Shown: one piece after another, positions 1 to 8,443 of the stretch
Numbering within the stretch: position 1 is the first letter of the stretch
How the letters are laid out: the number at the start of each line of letters is the position of its first letter
Assembly: GCF_012955605.1 (NCBI RefSeq)
Contig: NZ_CP052135.1
Location: 1,271,501-1,335,500 of the forward strand
Reading direction: 5' to 3'
Source of the DNA: Bacillus fonticola
GTDB taxonomy: Bacteria; Bacillota; Bacilli; Bacillales; JC228
DNA: 64,000 nt
Notes under the pieces: generated by a model
The model's database searches: none
What the model was told of the DNA's origin: nothing
The model's input: only the letters and a program-made list of their open reading frames with translations
Translations under genes and position numbers: made by a program

Positions 1-1
1 A

Positions 2-220
2 ATTGAATGGTTTGATCGAGTAGGAACACGTATTGCCCTGTCTCGCGATCTCGATAGTATCTTCTTTGGATTTCCACAAATCCGAATAGCGTTTCCTGCT
101 GGCACCATTTATTTTCCTTTAACTCAAATCTCTTTTTATCCCGGTTCTCTGCTAGTTGTTTGTCTACGTCCTGTAAAACCTCCGTCACTAGATTCAGCTA
201 TGAGGAGTAAATATAGATAG
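2..220 (+). CDS. 3' end of an unrecognised gene (partial)
   Basis: An open frame runs in from the left edge and stops at TAG 218-220, giving 72 residues without an internal stop. The peptide is rich in Phe, Pro, Ile and Arg and has no motif I recognise. Its length without stops and normal-looking composition suggest the C-terminus of a real protein, but no start is in the window and no family is assigned. The AT-rich stretch that follows (221-364) shows no gene and leads into the insertion sequence. Confidence 0.35.
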   Translation: MEWFDRVGTRIALSRDLDSIFFGFPQIRIAFPAGTIYFPLTQISFYPGSLLVVCLRPVKPPSLDSAMRSKYR

Positions 221-364
221 TTATATGGCGGCCTTCAATTTTTAATGTTAAAATTTACCATATACATTAAGTTATTTTTTTGCCAAAAAAGTAATTTTAA
301 ATTAGTTTTTATCTATTTTATTTTTGGCTCTAATTAAACATGAACATGTAAAATCGGTGCCTGT

Positions 365-400
365 TGTAAACGCTAAACTAGAATCAACAGTTTTCCTCAA
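365..400 (+). repeat. IS21 left terminal inverted repeat
   Basis: It starts TGTAAACG and contains TAGAAT and TTTTCC blocks that match the complement of 2825-2860 with a few substitutions and one-base offsets. It marks the left boundary of the element. Confidence 0.85.
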
Positions 401-501
401 ATAGAAATGAGCAGAAAACTACAAATAAGATTAAACAGTTCCCTACTATTGGCTCACTTTTAATATACTTATACTAGTCTATTGAAGGTGAGGAGTTAGG
501 A

Positions 502-2027
502 GTGAACCGCTTCATGAATTACATCGACATTCAACGATTATACAAAGAAGGTTTTTCAAAGAGTGCCATTTCTAGAAAACTGAATATATCAAGAAATAGG
601 GTGATAGATTATTTGAAAATGACACCAGAGGAATTTCAAGAGTTTGCTATCTCTCTGCAAACGAGAGAGAAGAGGTTAGATCCATACCATAATGACCTTC
701 TTGGTTGGTTGCGGGAACATCCTGATCTTACAGGTGCTCAGGCATTTGATTGGCTGGAGGAGAAGTTGAATTTCAAAGGAGTGGCGGAAAACACGGTACG
801 AAATTATTTAAATGACATGAGAGATATCTACCATATTCCAAGAGTCAGTATACAGCGTACCTACTCATCCGTTCCAGAGCTGCCCATGGGGCAACAAGCA
901 CAAGTGGACTTCGGGCAAACCGTTGTGAAGGATAAGCACGGGGGTAACAAGAGACTTTTCTTTATCGCATTTGTTCTCTCCCATTCTCAATTCAAATATG
1001 TAGAGTGGCTGGACCGGCCGTTTCGAACAGCTGATGTGATTCGAATGCATGAAAACGCCTTTCATCATTTCGGGGGGATCCCAACGGAAATGGTGTATGA
1101 CCAAGATGCGTTGTTGGCCATAAGTGAAAATGCGGGAGACCTCATTATGACAGCAGAATTCACGAAGTATCACCAAACCCGTCAATTCACCATCCATCTC
1201 TGTCGAAAGAGCGATCCAGAGTCAAAAGGAAAAATTGAACAAGTCGTTAAATTTGTTAAAAATAACTTCAGTAAAAATCGCGTCTTTGACAATATTACAG
1301 ACTGGAATATCTCCTGTAACGCTTGGTTGAAGCGGACGGGCAATTACAAGGTTCATCACAATACAAAAAAGAGACCTTCTGAAGTGCACGCCCTGGAAAA
1401 GCAGCACTTAAGGAAAGTCTCTGGTACTTACATTTTTGAAAATGTTCTCTCAGCTAGTATAACAAGAAGGATCCAGAAGGACAACGTCATTCGTTTCGGT
1501 GGGAACCGTTACAGTGTTCCTCGAGGAACGTACAGACAAGACGCTTCCAATATCGTTTATCTTCAAGAGGATGAAGGGATTTTGTATATTAAACTGAAGC
1601 AGACAGGGTCTATATTGGCAAAACATCAGATTCCAGAAGGCAGAGGACTGCTCATCGCGAACGGAACATGTCCAAAAGAGAGACCTTCATTCGAGAAGTA
1701 GAAGGGGTGTTTGTAGATAAAGAAAACATTCAGTGGCTCGTACAGCAATTGAAAGAAAAGTATCCACGTCATATGTTAGATCAATTGAAAGTGCTACAAA
1801 ACACAATAAGAAAATACCCGGGGTACAGCGAGCAAGCGCTGAAAGAGATGAAAAAGCTTAATATGACGAGTGCAAATGATTTCAGAGATATCGCGCACGC
1901 ACTTTCTGTTCAGAGTCAAAGCACATCTCCTATAGTCGCTGAACCCAACCAAAAATATAAAGACATTATCGCTCCGGAACGCTCTGAAGATATTTATTTA
2001 AAAGTTTTGGCCGGAGGTAGAGATTGA
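502..2027 (+). pseudogene. istA: IstA transposase of IS21 family, split by a frameshift
   Basis: This is the DDE-type transposase of the element. Frame 1 (GTG 502, GGAG at 492-495) gives 399 residues: an N-terminal helix-turn-helix (about 10-40) and an RNase-H-like core with candidate catalytic residues D136 (QVDFGQ), D200 (VYDQD) and E246 (KGKIEQ). It stops at 1701. The C-terminal 115-120 residues continue in the -1 frame (1668-2027) with normal family sequence. The likely crossing is the A run at 1674-1677, where PK would join RETFIREVEG. A -1 slip on AAAA is conceivable, but the site lacks a good slippery heptamer, so a lost or gained base is more likely. Summed length (about 510) is normal for IstA. 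Confidence 0.85.
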
Positions 2028-2800
2028 TGAGTCATCCGTTTGAATTACTACAAGACAAGTGCCGCACTTTGCGTCTGGCTGAGACGGCCAAGGAATTACC
2101 TAACTTACTCCGAAAGGCAGAATTGAAAAATTGGACCTACCATGAATTTGTCCATGAGCTCTTAAGCTATGAGATGAGGTGTCGTGAGAAAAAGAACAGT
2201 GAGAGACTGATGAAATGGGCTGAGTTCCCAGAAAAAATGACTTTTGAGAGTTATGACATAAAAGAACAATCTGCGATTGGTGAGAAGCAATTGAATGTGT
2301 TAAAGGAGTTGAATTGGATAGAAGAATGTTTCACGTTAATTATGATGTGGCCAACAGGCGCAGGTAAGACGCATTTATCTATTGCATTAGGCATACATGC
2401 CGTGGAGAGCGGTTACCAAGTGTCTTTCGTCTCCATGAGCCAGCTTATGTATATCTTGAAAACAAAAGAGTATACGAGTAAATCTAGAACGCGTTATAAA
2501 AGGATTGTAGATTCAGATTTAATCATAATCGATGACGTGATGTATATGACGTACGAGGCCCAAGAAGCGAATCTATTCTTTCAATTCATTTATGACTTAT
2601 ACGATAAGGCTGCTTTCATATTAACATCAAACAAAGGACCCAGTGAGTGGGGGAAGTTTCTAGGTGACCCCACTCTCACTACAGCGATCTTAGACCGTCT
2701 CCTACACCGTAGTGAGATACTGACTTTCGATAAAGAGGCTGATAGCATTCGAATGAAGTATAGAAAAGCATTATTTAATGAAGAATCTGTTGAATCTTAA
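2027..2800 (+). CDS. istB: IstB-like ATP-binding helper of IS21
   Basis: IstB is the AAA+ ATPase that helps the IS21 transposase choose and capture its target. The start is taken as ATG 2027 because GGAGG lies at 2013-2017; it overlaps the istA stop. The 257-residue product has the usual length. It shows a P-loop (TGAGKTH), a Walker B-like LIIIDDV and the typical C-terminal TSNKGPSEW and ILDRLLHRSEI segments. The first glycine of the P-loop (usually GPxGxGKT) is tryptophan here, a one-base change that could weaken nucleotide binding. Together with the istA frameshift this suggests a decaying element. Confidence 0.88.
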   Translation: MSHPFELLQDKCRTLRLAETAKELPNLLRKAELKNWTYHEFVHELLSYEMRCREKKNSERLMKWAEFPEKMTFESYDIKEQSAIGEKQLNVLKELNWIEECFTLIMMWPTGAGKTHLSIALGIHAVESGYQVSFVSMSQLMYILKTKEYTSKSRTRYKRIVDSDLIIIDDVMYMTYEAQEANLFFQFIYDLYDKAAFILTSNKGPSEWGKFLGDPTLTTAILDRLLHRSEILTFDKEADSIRMKYRKALFNEESVES

Positions 2801-2824
2801 TTGTGGAAAGCTGTTTAAAATTAA

Positions 2825-2860
2825 TTGTGGAAAAGTGTTTAATTCTACTTGACGGTTACA
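2825..2860 (-). repeat. IS21 right terminal inverted repeat
   Basis: Read on the minus strand it starts TGTAACCG and then shows TAGAAT and TTTTCC blocks in register with the left end. The outer flank CCTGT at 2861-2865 repeats 360-364. Confidence 0.85.
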
Positions 2861-3015
2861 CCTGTGCGTCGCGATCCAAGAAGTAGACAATAAAAATTCG
2901 GTTTTACCAAAGGAAACAGGTCTTTTAGACTTGGTTCCTTTTCCTTCTCATCATCCTGAAGTGTCTCAGGTAGGTGGAAGGCCGTCAAGGAAGGCACTTG
3001 GCAAGATTAATTAGG
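2861..3015 (+). pseudogene. Open protein-like remnant, family not recognised
   Basis: Directly right of the insertion site, one frame (2862 onward) reads about 50 residues, including NSVLPKETGLLDLVPFPSHH, before TAG at about 3013. On the other side of the element the same frame meets a TAA at 349-351 and has no start. The peptide looks like protein sequence but I cannot name it. It is probably part of the decayed cluster to its right. Confidence 0.3.
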
Positions 3016-3040
3016 TCAAGAGTTAGTGGGAGCTTTTTTT

Positions 3041-3221
3041 ACAAAAATCTGAATTTAGCACATCAATGGGCAAACCCGACTGGAGAAAGAGAGGACTATC
3101 GCTCACTTTTAGCAGGGTAGTTTGCAGAGGAAGTTGAAAAAGCCAGTGACGGTAGTATTAAAATTTAAGTGTACCCAACTAACTCATTAATACCAGCAAA
3201 GGAGCAGTTAGATGCTCTTAA
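3041..3221 (+). pseudogene. Remnant of a TRAP transporter solute-binding protein (DctP type)
   Basis: One forward frame, interrupted by three in-frame stops, reads LNLAHQWANPTGE, then FAEEVEKASDGSIKI, then VYPTNSLIPAKEQLDAL. This is the N-terminal pattern of periplasmic-type binding proteins of tripartite (TRAP) dicarboxylate carriers, in which xLAHQ, FAEEVEKxSxGxIKI and VYPxxxL follow one another. The rest of the protein and the DctQM membrane partners are missing, and the remnant runs directly into a CoA-transferase tail. It is a scar, not a gene. Confidence 0.65.
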
Positions 3222-3617
3222 TTGAGTATGGCCGACCCACGTTTTGAAAATAATACAAAGCGCAATGAAAATGTGGATCTATTAGAAGATTTGATTGAAG
3301 ACGTATTAAAAACACAAAATATGTCGTACTGGTTAGAGAAGTGTGAAGAAGCGGGTGTGCCGGCAGGCCCTATTAATAATTTTGAAGATGCTATGAATGA
3401 TGAGCATTTTATATCTAGAGACATGATACAAGAAATTGAACACCCTATTATCGGGAAGATGAAGACAATTGCCTCACCTACAAAGTTCTCAGAAACGCCT
3501 TGTGAGATTAGGTTTTCATCTCCAACTATTGGTCAAAATACGGATGAAGTATTATCCTCAATCGGCTTTAAGAGTGATCAACTGAGTCTCTTTAGAGAAC
3601 AAGGGGTTATTAAATAA
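3222..3617 (+). pseudogene. C-terminal fragment of a family III CoA-transferase (CaiB/Frc type)
   Basis: The 131-residue frame (TTG 3222 or ATG 3228) begins within the domain: DPRFxxNxxR, then the conserved AGVPAGPINNFEDA and a normal C-terminus. Family III enzymes, which move CoA between carboxylic acids, are close to 400 residues, so roughly two thirds is lost. There is no ribosome-binding site of note, and its 5' side abuts the TRAP remnant, marking a deletion joint near 3220. The following crotonase and CaiE-like genes suggest it once belonged to a carnitine-type or acyl-CoA pathway. Confidence 0.8.
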
Positions 3618-3632
3618 GAAAAGGGTGGAAGT

Positions 3633-4418
3633 ATGTCTGACAATTATATATTTGTAGAAAAAAAGGATAATATCGCAACAATCTACTTAAATCGGTCTGA
3701 GAAACGCAACGCTCTAAATTATGACATGTGGTTAAAAATTTCCAAATTAACTAAACAGTGTGATGAAGATTCGGGAGTAAAAGTCATTATATTTAGAGGT
3801 AGGGATCACACAGCTTTCTCAGCTGGGGCAGACATAGGTGAATTTAAAACACTCCGTTATACGGCAGAAGGTGCCGATAAATATAACCAAGCGACTTTAG
3901 ATGCCGAGAAGATCATTATGGAGTGCAAAAAACCAACGATTTCCATGGTACAAGGCTTTTGTGTTGGTGGTGGGTGCGAGATTAGTTTAGCATGTGATTT
4001 TAGATTTTGTGATGAAAGTGGGAAATTTGGCATTACCCCTGCCAAACTAGGCCTTGTATACAACCTTCCAGGAACAAAGAATCTTGTGGATTTAGTAGGG
4101 CCGAGTAAGGCGAAAGATATACTCTACACAGGTAGATTATTAGATGCATCTGAGGCAAAGGAAATTGGTTTAGTAGATCGTGTTTATAAACATGACGAAC
4201 TAGAAGCTAAAACATATAATTACGCTAAATTATTGTCTGAAAATGCACAATTTACTATTAGAGGTGCAAAGTATGTCGTTTCAAAAGTTTTAGACGGTGA
4301 ATCAGAAGATACTGAAGAGATTGCAAAGCTCGTTCTCGATTCATTTGAAACTGACGATTATCGGGAAGGTGTAAGAGCATTCCTTGAAAAACGCAAACCA
4401 GTGTTTACCTATTCTTAA
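3633..4418 (+). CDS. Enoyl-CoA hydratase/isomerase (crotonase) family protein
   Basis: The 261-residue protein has normal crotonase length. It shows the oxyanion-hole segment FSAGADIGEF (about 62-71) and GFCVGGGCEISLACDFRF (about 108-125), with E116 at the place of the first catalytic glutamate. The second catalytic glutamate (in FGxPE of hydratases) appears replaced: the matching segment is KFGITPAKLG, with proline at about 136. Classical hydration is therefore uncertain; isomerase, decarboxylase or another crotonase activity is possible. The start ATG 3633 follows AAGGGTGG. It sits 15 bp after the CoA-transferase fragment and ahead of a CaiE-like gene, the order caiB-caiD-caiE of carnitine metabolism; the true substrate is unknown. 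Confidence 0.82.
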   Translation: MSDNYIFVEKKDNIATIYLNRSEKRNALNYDMWLKISKLTKQCDEDSGVKVIIFRGRDHTAFSAGADIGEFKTLRYTAEGADKYNQATLDAEKIIMECKKPTISMVQGFCVGGGCEISLACDFRFCDESGKFGITPAKLGLVYNLPGTKNLVDLVGPSKAKDILYTGRLLDASEAKEIGLVDRVYKHDELEAKTYNYAKLLSENAQFTIRGAKYVVSKVLDGESEDTEEIAKLVLDSFETDDYREGVRAFLEKRKPVFTYS

Positions 4419-4445
4419 GTCATAAAGTATACGGAGGGATGTACT

Positions 4446-4967
4446 ATTCAATACTCACTAGATGACAAACATCCGATTATTCATTCAAGTTCGTTCATCG
4501 CTCCTGGTGCACATATAATTGGTAATGTTGAACTTAAAGAAAATTCCTCTGTATGGTTCAATGCTGTACTAAGAGGTGACAATGAAAAAATCACCATTGA
4601 AAAAGGTGCAAATATTCAGGATGGAACCGTTGTGCATACAGATCTAAATTTTCCTACAATGGTCCATCAACATGCAACAGTAGGTCATAATGTCATTTTA
4701 CACGGTTGTACTATTATGGAGGATGCCTTAATAGGTATGGGAAGTACCATTCTGAACGGTGCAGTTATAGGAGCAGGAGCGCTCGTAGCTGCGGGATCTC
4801 TGGTGAGAGAAGGAATGACTGTTTCACCAGGTATGCTAGTCGCAGGGGTCCCTGCCAAGGAAATACGAAAGCTTTCGGAAAACGATTTGGATAGAATGAA
4901 GTCAGGTACCTATCACTATATAGAAAACGGAAAGCATTTCGCAGAGAAGCTCCGAAAACTTGACTGA
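4446..4967 (+). CDS. Gamma-carbonic-anhydrase-like hexapeptide-repeat protein (CaiE/PaaY type), probable ATT start
   Basis: The protein is a left-handed beta-helix of hexapeptide repeats. The three metal-binding histidines of gamma carbonic anhydrases are present (VVHTD, VGHN, LHGC). Homology clearly extends upstream of the first ATG/GTG/TTG in frame: HPIIHSSSFIAPGAHIIG and VWFNAVLRGD are standard N-terminal segments. No canonical start exists at the right place. GGAGGG at 4433-4438 is 7 bases before ATT 4446, which gives 173 residues, the usual family length. ATG 4439 is out of frame and closes after 8 codons. The alternatives are a mutated start or a sequence error. The likely role is an accessory protein to the acyl-CoA genes before it. 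Confidence 0.75.
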   Translation: MQYSLDDKHPIIHSSSFIAPGAHIIGNVELKENSSVWFNAVLRGDNEKITIEKGANIQDGTVVHTDLNFPTMVHQHATVGHNVILHGCTIMEDALIGMGSTILNGAVIGAGALVAAGSLVREGMTVSPGMLVAGVPAKEIRKLSENDLDRMKSGTYHYIENGKHFAEKLRKLD

Positions 4968-4997
4968 AGCCTTGTAAGCGCCTTATCATAAGTGAAC

Positions 4998-5053
4998 ATC
5001 TCTCCATGAACAGTTCTGTTATAAAAACTAACTGTAATCGGAGAGATTTTTTT
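4998..5053 (+). terminator. Rho-independent terminator after the CaiE-like gene
   Basis: ATCTCTCC (4998-5005) pairs with GGAGAGAT (5040-5047), an inner ACAGTT/AACTGT pair extends the fold, and seven T residues follow. It separates the remnant cluster from lutABC. Confidence 0.75.
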
Positions 5054-5116
5054 CATAACTGAATGAAGAAACAGATGTATTGATCACACATTTTTAACGA
5101 TAAGGGGGGAGAGGAA

Positions 5117-5833
5117 TTGAAAGTTTCATTATTTGTGACATGCCTCGTAGATATGTTCCAGACGGGTGTAGGAAAGGCAACAGTTGAACTCCTGGAACAC
5201 CTTGGATGTGAGATTGATTTCCCAAAAGCACAAATTTGCTGTGGTCAGCCCGCCTATAACAGTGGTTATGTAAAAGATTCAAAAGAGGCAATGAAAAGGA
5301 TGATTAAAACCTTCGAACATTCTGAGTATGTTGTGACACCTTCTGGTTCCTGCGCAACGATGCTTCGTGAATACCCAAAGGTTTTTACCGGCGATTCGGT
5401 GTGGGAAGAGAAGGCCAAACAGTTGGCGGCGAGAACTTTTGAACTAACACAATTTATTACTGAAGTATTAAAGGTGGAAAACGTCGGTGCAAAGCTACAA
5501 GGAAAAGCAACCTTTCATACATCCTGTCACATGACTAGATTACTAGGAGTAAAGGATGCACCTTTAACACTATTAAACAATGTAGAGGATCTAGAAGTGG
5601 TTCCATTGCCTCAAAATCATAATTGTTGTGGATTTGGAGGCACGTTTTCAGTAAAAATGGGCCAAATATCTGAGCAAATGGTGGACGAAAAAGTTCATTA
5701 TATGGAACAAACAGGAGCGAATTATTTAGTCAGTGCTGATTGCGGCTGTTTAATGAACATTGGTGGTCGGGCACAGCGGTTAGGTGCAGAAATTAAAGTA
5801 TTGCACATTGCAGAGGTCCTAAACAGTCGCTAG
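5117..5833 (+). CDS. lutA: L-lactate utilization protein LutA (CCG-domain Fe-S subunit)
   Basis: LutA is one of three subunits of the LutABC system, which oxidises L-lactate to pyruvate in the cytoplasm. The 238-residue protein carries two cysteine-rich CCG-type domains, as in heterodisulfide reductase subunits and GlcF. Seen here are the N-terminal [20 protein letters not shown] (about 34-46), a second-half CHMTRLLG and [13 protein letters not shown] 5117 is chosen as start because GGGGGGAGAGG is just upstream and [12 protein letters not shown] is the family N-terminus. It begins the operon lutA-lutB-lutC. Confidence 0.93.
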   Translation: MKVSLFVTCLVDMFQTGVGKATVELLEHLGCEIDFPKAQICCGQPAYNSGYVKDSKEAMKRMIKTFEHSEYVVTPSGSCATMLREYPKVFTGDSVWEEKAKQLAARTFELTQFITEVLKVENVGAKLQGKATFHTSCHMTRLLGVKDAPLTLLNNVEDLEVVPLPQNHNCCGFGGTFSVKMGQISEQMVDEKVHYMEQTGANYLVSADCGCLMNIGGRAQRLGAEIKVLHIAEVLNSR

Positions 5834-5866
5834 CTAATTTATTTCATTGGGAAGGGGATGGAAACC

Positions 5867-7297
5867 ATGGCTATGAAAATTGGCACGGACCATTTCAAAA
5901 AAAGGATCGACGATGGCATTCACAACGCTTTTATGCGCGGTGCTGTTTCAGATGCTCAAGAACGCCTGAGAACAAGACGTTTGGAAGCAGCTGAAGAATT
6001 AGGAAACTGGGAAGAATGGCGCTCTCTCGGCGAAGAAATACGTCAACACGTTTTAAATAACTTAGATTATTATTTAATGCAATTAAGTGACAACGTAGCA
6101 GAAAGAGGCGGTCATGTATTTTTTGCTGAAACAGCTGGAGAAGCAAACCAATATATAAAAGAAGTGGTTATGAAAAAAGACGGAAAAAAGGTTGTTAAAT
6201 CAAAATCGATGGTAACGGAAGAAATAAACATGAACGCCTGTTTAGAAGAGGCGGGCTGTGAAGTGATTGAAACAGACCTTGGCGAGTACATTTTGCAAGT
6301 AGATGATCATGACCCTCCGTCCCATATAGTGGCTCCAGCTCTTCATAAAAACAAAGAACAAATTCGAGACGTTTTTAAAGAGAAATTAGGATACAAGCAA
6401 ACAGAGAAACCAGAAGAATTAGCCTTGCATGCACGAGAATTATTAAGAAGGGAGTTTTTAACAGCCGATATTGGCATTACTGGCTGCAATTTTGCGATTG
6501 CCGAATCCGGTACGATTAGTTTAGTAACCAATGAAGGAAACGCCAGGTTAGTCACCACCATTCCTAAAACTCAGATTACAGTGATGGGAATGGAAAGAGT
6601 TGTACCAACCTTTGAAGAATTTGAAGTGCTCGTTAGTTTGCTCACTCGAAGTGCTGTTGGACAAAAGCTTTCGAGCTATGTCACCGCATTAACAGGACCT
6701 AAGCAAGAAGGGGATGTAGACGGTCCTGAAGAATTTCATTTAGTCATTGTGGATAATGGTCGATCCAAAGTTTTAGGTACGGAATTTCAGTCCATATTAC
6801 AGTGTATTCGCTGTGCAGCTTGTGTGAACGTATGTCCAGTATATCGTCACGTAGGGGGACATTCGTACGGATCGATCTATTCTGGCCCAATCGGAGCTGT
6901 TCTTTCACCACTTTTAGGTGGCTATGATGATTATAAAGAACTCCCATATGCCTCTACTCTATGTGGCGCATGCACAGAAGCATGTCCTGTAAAAATTCCA
7001 CTTCATGAGCTGCTACATAAGCATCGACAAGTCATCGTAGAGAGAGAAGGCAAAGCTCCGATCTCTGAAAAACTAGCAATGAAGGTCTTTGGTCTCGGTT
7101 CGGCATCCGAACAGCTTTATAATGTTGGATCTAAATTTGCACCGAAGGCTATGAATCCATTTACAGTGAATCACAAGATTTCCAAAGGCCCTGGTCCACT
7201 AAAGGCTTGGACAAATATTCGAGAGTTCCCTGCACCTGAAAAGAATAGATTTCGCGATTGGTTTAAAGATCGTGACTACGGAGGTGATAAAGAATGA
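5867..7297 (+). CDS. lutB: L-lactate utilization iron-sulfur protein LutB
   Basis: LutB is the ferredoxin-like subunit of the lactate-oxidising complex. The N-terminal half is an LUD-type domain ([19 protein letters not shown]). The C-terminal half has two 4Fe-4S cysteine clusters, [12 protein letters not shown] and [14 protein letters not shown] 5867 (MAMKIGTD) is preferred to ATG 5858, because GGGG at 5854-5857 gives 9 bases of spacing to it and MAMKIGTD is the known family start. The resulting 476 residues match family length. The gene lies 33 bp after lutA and overlaps lutC by ATGA. Confidence 0.94.
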   Translation: MAMKIGTDHFKKRIDDGIHNAFMRGAVSDAQERLRTRRLEAAEELGNWEEWRSLGEEIRQHVLNNLDYYLMQLSDNVAERGGHVFFAETAGEANQYIKEVVMKKDGKKVVKSKSMVTEEINMNACLEEAGCEVIETDLGEYILQVDDHDPPSHIVAPALHKNKEQIRDVFKEKLGYKQTEKPEELALHARELLRREFLTADIGITGCNFAIAESGTISLVTNEGNARLVTTIPKTQITVMGMERVVPTFEEFEVLVSLLTRSAVGQKLSSYVTALTGPKQEGDVDGPEEFHLVIVDNGRSKVLGTEFQSILQCIRCAACVNVCPVYRHVGGHSYGSIYSGPIGAVLSPLLGGYDDYKELPYASTLCGACTEACPVKIPLHELLHKHRQVIVEREGKAPISEKLAMKVFGLGSASEQLYNVGSKFAPKAMNPFTVNHKISKGPGPLKAWTNIREFPAPEKNRFRDWFKDRDYGGDKE

Positions 7298-8016
7298 CAA
7301 AGGGAGTGATTTATAACCGGGAAAAAATGCTAAAAAACATCTCGAAAAACTTAGGTAGGGATATGAGTGACGATGCTCTCGCAAGACCTAAATGGAAGCA
7401 CGAACCCCAATGGAAAGTATTCAGTGGATACACTCAGAACCAATTAGTTGAGGTACTGAAAGAACAATGCTCAAAAATTCATACCGATTTTATTGAAACT
7501 TCGGGAGGTGAATTGCCCCATGTCGTTGATCAGGTAGTATCGAACTACGGGGGCGGTCCAATTATTACTTGGGAGGATCCCCGTTTTGAAGAGTATGGAA
7601 TGGGTCACTTGATGAAAGACGAGTGGCCAGAAAAAAATATCAATGTAAACATGTGGGACCCACTAATAGGTAGGAAGAATATTGAATTAGCGGAAAAGGC
7701 AAATATTGGAGTTACATTTAGCGATCAAACGCTTGCAGAATCAGGTACGGTTGTATTGTATAGTGATAAAGGAAAAGGACGGGCGGTCAGTCTCTTACCA
7801 ACAACCTATATAGCCATTATTCCAAAAAGTACACTTGTTCCTCGTATTACGCAGGTCGCACACTCTATTCATCAGAGTATAGAAAAAGGAGAAAGCATTG
7901 CCTCATGTATAAATTTCATAACCGGACCTAGTAATTCCGCCGATATTGAAATGAACTTAGTCGTAGGCGTTCATGGACCTGTGAAGGCAACTTATATTTT
8001 GGTGAATGATAGGTAA
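7294..8016 (+). CDS. lutC: L-lactate utilization protein LutC (LUD domain)
   Basis: LutC, a single LUD-domain protein of 240 residues, is the third member of the lactate oxidation system. Characteristic segments include [14 protein letters not shown] and [14 protein letters not shown] in the second half and a closing [24 protein letters not shown]. The start codon overlaps the lutB stop (ATGA), showing translational coupling. A terminator-like hairpin follows at 8049-8090. No lutR regulator or lactate permease is in the window. Confidence 0.93.
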   Translation: MTKGVIYNREKMLKNISKNLGRDMSDDALARPKWKHEPQWKVFSGYTQNQLVEVLKEQCSKIHTDFIETSGGELPHVVDQVVSNYGGGPIITWEDPRFEEYGMGHLMKDEWPEKNINVNMWDPLIGRKNIELAEKANIGVTFSDQTLAESGTVVLYSDKGKGRAVSLLPTTYIAIIPKSTLVPRITQVAHSIHQSIEKGESIASCINFITGPSNSADIEMNLVVGVHGPVKATYILVNDR

Positions 8017-8048
8017 GTTGAAATCTTTGAAAATATGGACACGTTTCC

Positions 8049-8090
8049 ACCCTTTCCACCATTGTAGGTAGAGAGGGTGTTCTATTTTCT
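8049..8090 (+). terminator. Probable terminator of lutABC
   Basis: ACCCTTTCCACC (8049-8060) pairs with GGTAGAGAGGGT (8067-8078) with one mismatch and one wobble. A T-rich stretch (TTCTATTTTC) follows. Confidence 0.6.
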
Positions 8091-8251
8091 TTGTCAAAAA
8101 ACCCTATTTCAATTTCTCAGATTCCTCATCTTTATTGACAACACGTCTCCGCAATCTGAGTAAACGGTAGATTTTCCTAAGATCAGGATTCGATCAATAG
8201 CTGATTGGCACGAGCATGAAAAAGCTTTCCAAGATCGGAAGCATTAGCCAC

Positions 8252-8424
8252 TGTCGAGGACGAGAACAGAGCTTGTACCAGATTGGTTTGAAGAGGATCA
8301 ACGGGAGCGGGACGCGTATTTGGAAGCACAATTAAAACAAAAGCCGGTTACTGAAGAGGGTATAAGGGGACTAGAAAGGCTATTACGAGGAACAAACCAA
8401 AAAGCAGAAGCAGCCACAAAGTAG
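8252..8424 (+). pseudogene. Short C-terminal remnant of an unknown protein
   Basis: The 8091-8443 gap holds no complete gene. One frame ends at TAG 8422-8424 after a hydrophilic, charged tail (ELVPDWFEEDQRERDAYLEA and onward, ending KAEAATK). A stop lies upstream at about 8244 and there is no convincing start or ribosome-binding site. The composition looks coding, and the VPDWF-plus-acidic-tail pattern recalls the ends of phage-type replication or adaptor proteins, but I cannot place it. It is best read as a gene scar. Confidence 0.35.
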
Positions 8425-8443
8425 CAACTTCCGCCCAAAACTA

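Larger units (their letters stand above)
365..2860 (+). mobile_element. IS21-family insertion sequence, complete ends
   Basis: A 2496-bp element carries istA and istB in the order typical of IS21. Its ends match as imperfect 36-bp inverted repeats beginning TGTAA (365-400 and the complement of 2825-2860). The bases CCTGT occur directly before (360-364) and directly after it (2861-2865), which fits the short target duplications made by this family. Inside the right end, a motif like TTAAACA-n-TTTCCACAAT occurs twice (about 2801-2845), and variants lie near the left end. This agrees with the multiple transposase-binding repeats known for IS21. The transposase frame is broken, so present mobility is doubtful. 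Confidence 0.9.

Noticed and set aside
1668-2027. Separate small gene within the IS element
   Set aside because: Its sequence is the C-terminal part of IstA in the -1 frame and there is no ribosome-binding site before ATG 1668.
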